From NCBI GenBank assembly GCA_029240015.1, contig JARBTU010000065.1, positions 1 through 8,235 of the forward strand: a stretch of 8,235 nucleotides of DNA, in the 5' to 3' direction. Below, piece after piece: positions 4,778 to 8,235 of the stretch; position 1 is the first letter of the stretch; each line of letters opens with the position of its first letter. The notes beneath the pieces were generated by a model. It was not told the DNA's origin. It did not search any database and was given only the letters and a program-made list of their open reading frames with translations. The translations under genes and the position numbers were made by a program. The DNA is from Oscillospiraceae bacterium (GTDB lineage: Bacteria > Bacillota > Clostridia > Oscillospirales > Ruminococcaceae).

Positions 4778-7567
4778 TTAATATTTGCCGAACTCCATAT
4801 CGTTTAAGATAATTTTAGGTTTGCTTTTTGCTTGGTTTTCATTTGCTTCTCTTGAATCAAAATCTTCCGAACTTTTCATGGCTTGTTGTACAGAATATGT
4901 ATCGCTTTTGTTTTCCTCCGATTTAAAATTAAACTTGCCAACCATTTGTTTTAAGAACTCCGCCTGGCTGGAAAGCTCTTCACTTGACGCCGCACTCTCC
5001 TCAGCTGTTGCCGAATTTGTCTGAATGACTTGGGAAACTTGTTCGATCCCTTTGTCAATCTGGATAATAGCCGCCGCCTGTTCATCAGAAGAGGTTGCGA
5101 TTCCTTCGATAAGGCTTGCTGATTCCTCTATTTCTTTAATGATATCTTTTAAATGTTCAGCCGTCTTAACCGCTCTCTTTGTTCCTTCTTCCACCCCGAC
5201 AATAGAGTTCTCAATTAAATCTGTTGTTTCTTTTGCAGCACTTGCACTCCTTGCTGCAAGGTTTCTTACCTCTTCGGCAACAACCGCAAATCCCTTTCCA
5301 TATTGCCCTGCTCTTGCAGCTTCAACTGCCGCATTGAGTGCAAGGATGTTCGTCTGGAAAGCAATATCATCAATTACTTTAATAATCTTAGAGATATTCT
5401 TCGAAGATTCATTGATCGAATTCATTGAATCAAGCATATCATTCATTTGGCTGTTTCCGCTAAGCGCATCTTTTTGAGTCTTTTTCCCTAACTCGTCCGA
5501 CTGTCTTGCCAAAGCAGCATTTTTCTTAGTTTGCTGAGCAATTTCGGCAATGGAAGCAGAAAGTTGTTCAACCGAGCCTGCTTGTTCCGTTGCGCCTTGC
5601 GACAGAGCCTGCCCCGCATCGGAAACCTGTCTTGCTCCTGTTGCAACCTGATCGGAGGCGTTGCTGATTTCAACCAACGTATCATTAAACGACGAAACCG
5701 CATTGTTCAATGAGTTTTTAATAACAATGAAATCTCCTCTAAACTCTGAATCAATCGATGTATCCAAGTTCCCATGAGCCACTTCGTTCAGTACCCTTGC
5801 AATCTCACCGATATAATCGGAAAGCGCAGAAATGGTTCCGTTAAGAGCGTTTTTAATTTTAGCATGGTCACCTTTATAGTTCCCTTGCATGCTTGTTTGA
5901 AGGTTTCCTTTTTCCATCTCTTCCAAAACTTTCGAAGCTTCTTCGATTGGATTCATAATCTCGTCCAAAATGTCATTGACCCCTTGGACAATTCCCTTAA
6001 ATCCGCCGTTCAAAGAACCTGCATCAGCTCTGTATGAAAGGTTTCCAGCTTTAGCAGCAGAAGTAACCTGAGAAATCTCACCTAATACATCATATAATGT
6101 TTCTCTAAAACGATTTAAATTGTCAATAAAGTTATAATAATCCCCGTTGTATTGGTTCTCAATGGGCTGAACAACCTCTCCTTTTGCCATTTTTGCAATA
6201 TACTCCATTGCAACGTTTAAAGGCTGTACAATAGCATCAAGCGTGTGGTTAACTCCTTCAACAATATGTCTATATTCACCACTCTGTCTGTCTGAATCAG
6301 CCCGTACATCCAGTCTCCCCTCAACAGCCGCATCAGAAAGCTTGTTGATATCCGAAGTAAGGGTACGAAGGTTTGTTACTACCTTTTGCATGCTAATGGA
6401 CAAGATATCCTTCTCGGATTTTTCTATGATTTCAAAGTCTAAATGTCCTTCCGCTATTTTTTGTGCATAGACAGAGTTCTCTTTCGTATTTGAAACAATA
6501 TTTGCAAAAGAAACCATAAGTGCTCCGATTTCATCTTTTGAAGCAGCATCAACCGTTACTTCAACATCACCGACAGCCAACTTGTCCGCAATAGCGATAA
6601 TACTTTTAATCGGTTTGCTGATTGTTCTTCTTGTAATCAAGTAGATGATAAGGATACTTAAAAGAACAAGTACTACCAATGCAACCATTATACTTACAAC
6701 CGCAAATCTGGTGGATGCGCTTTGAGTTTTAGAGGAGATTCCTGAAAAAATAATACCAACGACCTGATTGCTACCGTCAAAAATGGGCGTATAGGCGCTG
6801 ATAAACTTCTCTCCCAAAACATTTGCAGTTCCGTAATAGGATTGCTTTTGAGTCAGCACTTTGTCTGCAACTTCTTTGCTGGCTTTAGTCCCTATCATTC
6901 TCTTCCCGTTTTGCATAACGGTGGTATTAATTCTCTCATCACCTAAAAAGATCGTAAAGTCCGTTGTGTATTCTTTTTTCAACTCATCAAGAAACGCCGG
7001 ATTATCAAGACGATATCCTGTTGAAACAACGCCAAATACTTTGTTATCCGCATCTTTAAGCGGTGCACTCGCTCTTGCGGAAAGTTTAATTTCCGTCCCT
7101 TTTTCAACATAAGCAGCAGCCTCTCCCCGAAGTGCCGCTGAAATATTTTTTTGAGATGCGAGGCTGTCTCCTTTTTTATCAGGTTCATGAACCCTTAAAA
7201 TAACTGTACCTTTTGCGTCAGTAATCGTGATAAAATCACAGCCAACTCTTTTCAAAACTCCCTGCAAAAAGGCGAGCAACGCTTGCTCGTCTTTTTGTTT
7301 TACTGCGGTTGAAATCTCTTTATCTTGTGCCAAAGACTGTGCCGTCTCCAATGCACTTATTTTATAATCATCAATTTCATTGCTTAGTGTTTTTGCCGAT
7401 GCACCAACAATTTGATTGTATGTCTTCACACTATGGTCCGTAAATTCAATCAACGCAATAGCTGAAATAACAACTGCCGTTATAACAACAGATGCAGTTG
7501 ACACGATCATAATTCTCGTAGCTATTTTCAAATTTCTGAACCATTGCCTTTTAACTCTTTGTTTCAT
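4778..7567 (-). CDS. Methyl-accepting chemotaxis protein with Cache-like sensor and poly-HAMP array
   Basis: A 929-residue transmembrane chemoreceptor that senses a ligand outside the membrane and controls CheA activity. In order: a basic N-terminus, TM1 (about 19-42), an extracellular sensor (43-285) resembling a single-Cache type 3 domain (DFITITDAKGTVILRVHEP; ISAYTPIFDGSNQVVGIIFSG), TM2 (about 288-311), seven HAMP-like units (315-630), and a signalling domain (about 630-877). The signalling tip at 732-771 carries FQTNILALNAAVEAARAG and GFAVVAEEVRNLA. Likely methylation or deamidation pairs are E667/Q668, E829/Q830 and E856/E857; the glutamines suit CheD or CheB. Residues 880-929 form a polar, probably disordered tail ending LNDMEFGKY, with no NWETF-type pentapeptide. 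The helical arms, about 120 residues each, resemble the 36-heptad class (rough count). The frame opens at GTG 7579, but ATG 7567 follows a well-spaced GGGTGATT, so it is chosen. The ligand cannot be told. Confidence 0.96.
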   Translation of the reverse strand: MKQRVKRQWFRNLKIATRIMIVSTASVVITAVVISAIALIEFTDHSVKTYNQIVGASAKTLSNEIDDYKISALETAQSLAQDKEISTAVKQKDEQALLAFLQGVLKRVGCDFITITDAKGTVILRVHEPDKKGDSLASQKNISAALRGEAAAYVEKGTEIKLSARASAPLKDADNKVFGVVSTGYRLDNPAFLDELKKEYTTDFTIFLGDERINTTVMQNGKRMIGTKASKEVADKVLTQKQSYYGTANVLGEKFISAYTPIFDGSNQVVGIIFSGISSKTQSASTRFAVVSIMVALVVLVLLSILIIYLITRRTISKPIKSIIAIADKLAVGDVEVTVDAASKDEIGALMVSFANIVSNTKENSVYAQKIAEGHLDFEIIEKSEKDILSISMQKVVTNLRTLTSDINKLSDAAVEGRLDVRADSDRQSGEYRHIVEGVNHTLDAIVQPLNVAMEYIAKMAKGEVVQPIENQYNGDYYNFIDNLNRFRETLYDVLGEISQVTSAAKAGNLSYRADAGSLNGGFKGIVQGVNDILDEIMNPIEEASKVLEEMEKGNLQTSMQGNYKGDHAKIKNALNGTISALSDYIGEIARVLNEVAHGNLDTSIDSEFRGDFIVIKNSLNNAVSSFNDTLVEISNASDQVATGARQVSDAGQALSQGATEQAGSVEQLSASIAEIAQQTKKNAALARQSDELGKKTQKDALSGNSQMNDMLDSMNSINESSKNISKIIKVIDDIAFQTNILALNAAVEAARAGQYGKGFAVVAEEVRNLAARSASAAKETTDLIENSIVGVEEGTKRAVKTAEHLKDIIKEIEESASLIEGIATSSDEQAAAIIQIDKGIEQVSQVIQTNSATAEESAASSEELSSQAEFLKQMVGKFNFKSEENKSDTYSVQQAMKSSEDFDSREANENQAKSKPKIILNDMEFGKY
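5255..5374 (-). other. Receptor signalling hairpin tip (CheA/CheW contact region)
   Basis: Encodes residues 732-771 of the receptor, running from IDDIAFQTNILALN through AAVEAARAGQYGKG to GFAVVAEEVRNLA. This is the near-invariant turn of the cytoplasmic four-helix bundle that forms trimers of dimers and contacts CheA and CheW. All hallmark residues look intact, so the receptor should be signalling-competent with the CheW and CheA encoded just upstream. Confidence 0.9.
5678..6625 (-). repeat. Seven HAMP-like units in tandem (poly-HAMP array) within mcp
   Basis: Encodes receptor residues 315-630. Each unit has an amphipathic helix ending in a conserved glycine followed by a D/E/N/H-L/V step (GDVE, GHLD, GRLD, GEVV, GNLS, GNLQ, GNLD), a connector, and a second helix often starting with an acidic or glycine residue. 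The glycines are at residues 333, 374, 417, 463, 508, 554 and 599, a spacing of 41-46 residues. Units 3-4 and 5-6 look like copies of one two-unit block: compare RADSDRQSGEYRHIVEGVN with RADAGSLNGGFKGIVQGVN. The first unit is the canonical one after TM2 (RRTISKPIKSI, DEIGALMVSF); later ones are divergent. The pattern is seen directly; the HAMP label for divergent units rests on periodicity and motif. Confidence 0.75.
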
Positions 7568-7573
7568 ATTTTC

Positions 7574-7581
7574 AATCACCC
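7574..7581 (-). promoter_or_regulatory. Shine-Dalgarno site that fixes the mcp start
   Basis: GGGTGATT on the minus strand matches the 3' half of the extended consensus AGGAGGTGATC and ends six bases before the ATG at 7567. It overlaps the alternative GTG at 7579, whose nearest purine-rich site (GAGGTGG, 7599-7605) is about 17 bases away and too distant. The ATG start therefore fits better. Confidence 0.6.
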
Positions 7582-7606
7582 AAAAAAATATTTTTAACCA
7601 CCTCGG

Positions 7607-8107
7607 TTACTTTTTATCTAGGTCCAAAAGATCTTCTACTTCTTCATTCGATAAAAGTTTCATGCAGTCCAAGAGTAAAATGACTTTATCTTCCACCATT
7701 CCGACTCCCTTAATATATCTGTTCTGGATTCCCACTTTATAATCAGGAGGGGGAACAATGCTTTCATCTGATATGGAAATAACTTCCTCTACACTATCAA
7801 CAATAAATCCGACTGAAATCTCATCAATATCCACAACAATAATACAAGTCCTGTCATTATACTCTTTCTGAGATTTTTTAAACTTAAGCCTCATATCAAT
7901 AACCGGAATAATTTTTCCGCGGAGATTGATGATTCCTTTGACATAATCGGGAATTTCAGGAACGCTTGTAATCGGTTGAATCCCTACAATCTCTGTGACA
8001 TATTTGATTTCCAATGCAAAAATTTCATCATCAAGCGCAAGAGATAAAAATCTCCCCTGCATGGTATCTTCCTCATTAAGTACAATATCATTAATATTAT
8101 TATTCAT
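7607..8107 (-). CDS. cheW: Chemotaxis coupling protein CheW
   Basis: A 166-residue CheW that links receptors to the kinase CheA. It is a single CheW-like double-barrel domain: RFLSLALDDEIFALEI (from residue 19), VTEIVG (37-42), TSVPEIPDYVKGIINLRGKIIPVIDMR (47-73, given here by its key NLRG at 61-64 with R63 at the receptor/CheA contact), VGFIVDSVEEVI (99-110), YIKGVG (131-136) and LLLDCMKLL. The length is normal, with a polar N-terminal extension of about 18 residues and an acidic C-terminal tail (SNEEVEDLLDLDKK). There is no receiver domain, so it is not CheV. The ATG at 8107 has AGGAGA seven bases upstream. It lies 30 bases after cheA and 39 bases before mcp, the expected position for a core array component. 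Confidence 0.96.
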   Translation of the reverse strand: MNNNINDIVLNEEDTMQGRFLSLALDDEIFALEIKYVTEIVGIQPITSVPEIPDYVKGIINLRGKIIPVIDMRLKFKKSQKEYNDRTCIIVVDIDEISVGFIVDSVEEVISISDESIVPPPDYKVGIQNRYIKGVGMVEDKVILLLDCMKLLSNEEVEDLLDLDKK

Positions 8108-8137
8108 TAAAATCTCTCCTTTTTTGAATTTTAAGGC

Positions 8138-8235
8138 CTAGTTAAAAAAATTGTTCGCAATTTCAGAGATGTCCAATATCAGGCTTATATTTCCATCTCC
8201 CAAAATGGTACATCCGCCTACTCCAACCTGTTTGA
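8138..8235 (-). CDS. cheA: Histidine kinase CheA, C-terminal end only (partial)
   Basis: Only the last 31 codons and the TAG stop are in the window; the gene continues beyond the right edge. The visible residues KQVGVGGCTILGDGNISLILDI match the end of the CheA regulatory (P5, CheW-like) domain, where GxxILGDGxxxLIxD is a signature. A short tail (SEIANNFFN) follows. CheA is the array kinase that phosphorylates CheY and CheB. Position directly before cheW supports CheA over a chemotaxis coupling protein. Whether the rest of the kinase is normal, fused or lacks domains cannot be judged here. Confidence 0.88.
   Translation of the reverse strand, partial: KQVGVGGCTILGDGNISLILDISEIANNFFN

Noticed and set aside
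5025..5477. Plus-strand open frame of 150 codons opposite mcp
   Set aside because: It lies wholly inside the receptor signalling domain, has no recognisable domain or convincing ribosome binding site, and its openness follows from antisense of the helical, alanine/glutamate-rich codons. The same reasoning removes the other plus-strand frames across mcp, cheB, cheC and cheD.
5488..5703. Minus-strand 71-codon frame overlapping mcp in another frame
   Set aside because: It overlaps an intact, well-supported receptor frame and has an arginine/leucine-rich composition typical of an out-of-frame shadow. It gives no sign of a frameshift.
7568..7579. GTG at 7579 as the mcp start
   Set aside because: It would add four residues but lacks a properly spaced ribosome binding site, and it sits within the GGGTGATT that serves the ATG at 7567.
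1..8235. CRISPR arrays, tRNA or rRNA genes, insertion sequences, riboswitches
   Set aside because: No regularly spaced direct repeats, cloverleaf-like segments, transposase frames or terminal inverted repeats were seen; coding genes occupy nearly all of the window.

Overview
The window holds most of a chemosensory (chemotaxis-type) operon, followed by one unrelated small gene; every supported gene lies on the minus strand. Low-GC, A+T-rich intergenic DNA, strong AGGAGG-type ribosome binding sites, and the cheC and cheD pair of the Bacillus/Thermotoga type together suggest a Gram-positive Firmicute. A Clostridia-like, probably motile anaerobe fits best, but the genus cannot be named from this sequence.

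In transcription order (right to left) the layout is: the last 31 codons of cheA (8138-8235, cut by the window edge); cheW (7607-8107); a large membrane chemoreceptor gene, mcp (4778-7567); an intergenic hairpin that looks like a terminator or attenuator (4695-4732); cheR (3834-4652); cheB (2746-3777); cheC (2116-2733); cheD (1643-2116); and a gene for an HD-GYP cyclic-di-GMP phosphodiesterase (555-1625). A terminator-like hairpin with a U-run (470-511) closes the operon. A separate unit follows: a sigma-A-type promoter (435-463), a UPF0145/YbjQ-family gene (67-387) and a strong, symmetric terminator (12-47).

The che genes form a nearly self-contained signalling circuit. The receptor (Cache-like sensor, two membrane helices, seven HAMP-like units, signalling hairpin) would control CheA through CheW. 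CheR methylates the receptor, CheB-P demethylates it, CheD deamidates receptor glutamines, and CheC removes phosphate from a CheY-type regulator and normally partners CheD. All catalytic residues I could check are present in CheB, CheC, CheD and HD-GYP. No cheY and no flagellar gene lies in the window, so the output regulator must be elsewhere. The HD-GYP gene, 17 bp after cheD with a strong ribosome binding site, suggests that this array or its operon is linked to cyclic-di-GMP turnover.

The most distinctive points are the seven-unit poly-HAMP array in the receptor, the hairpin between mcp and cheR that could set their expression ratio, and a receptor tail without the NWETF-type pentapeptide that matches a CheR with a shortened beta-loop. 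No mobile element, CRISPR array, tRNA or rRNA was seen, and no stretch longer than 300 bases lacks a gene.
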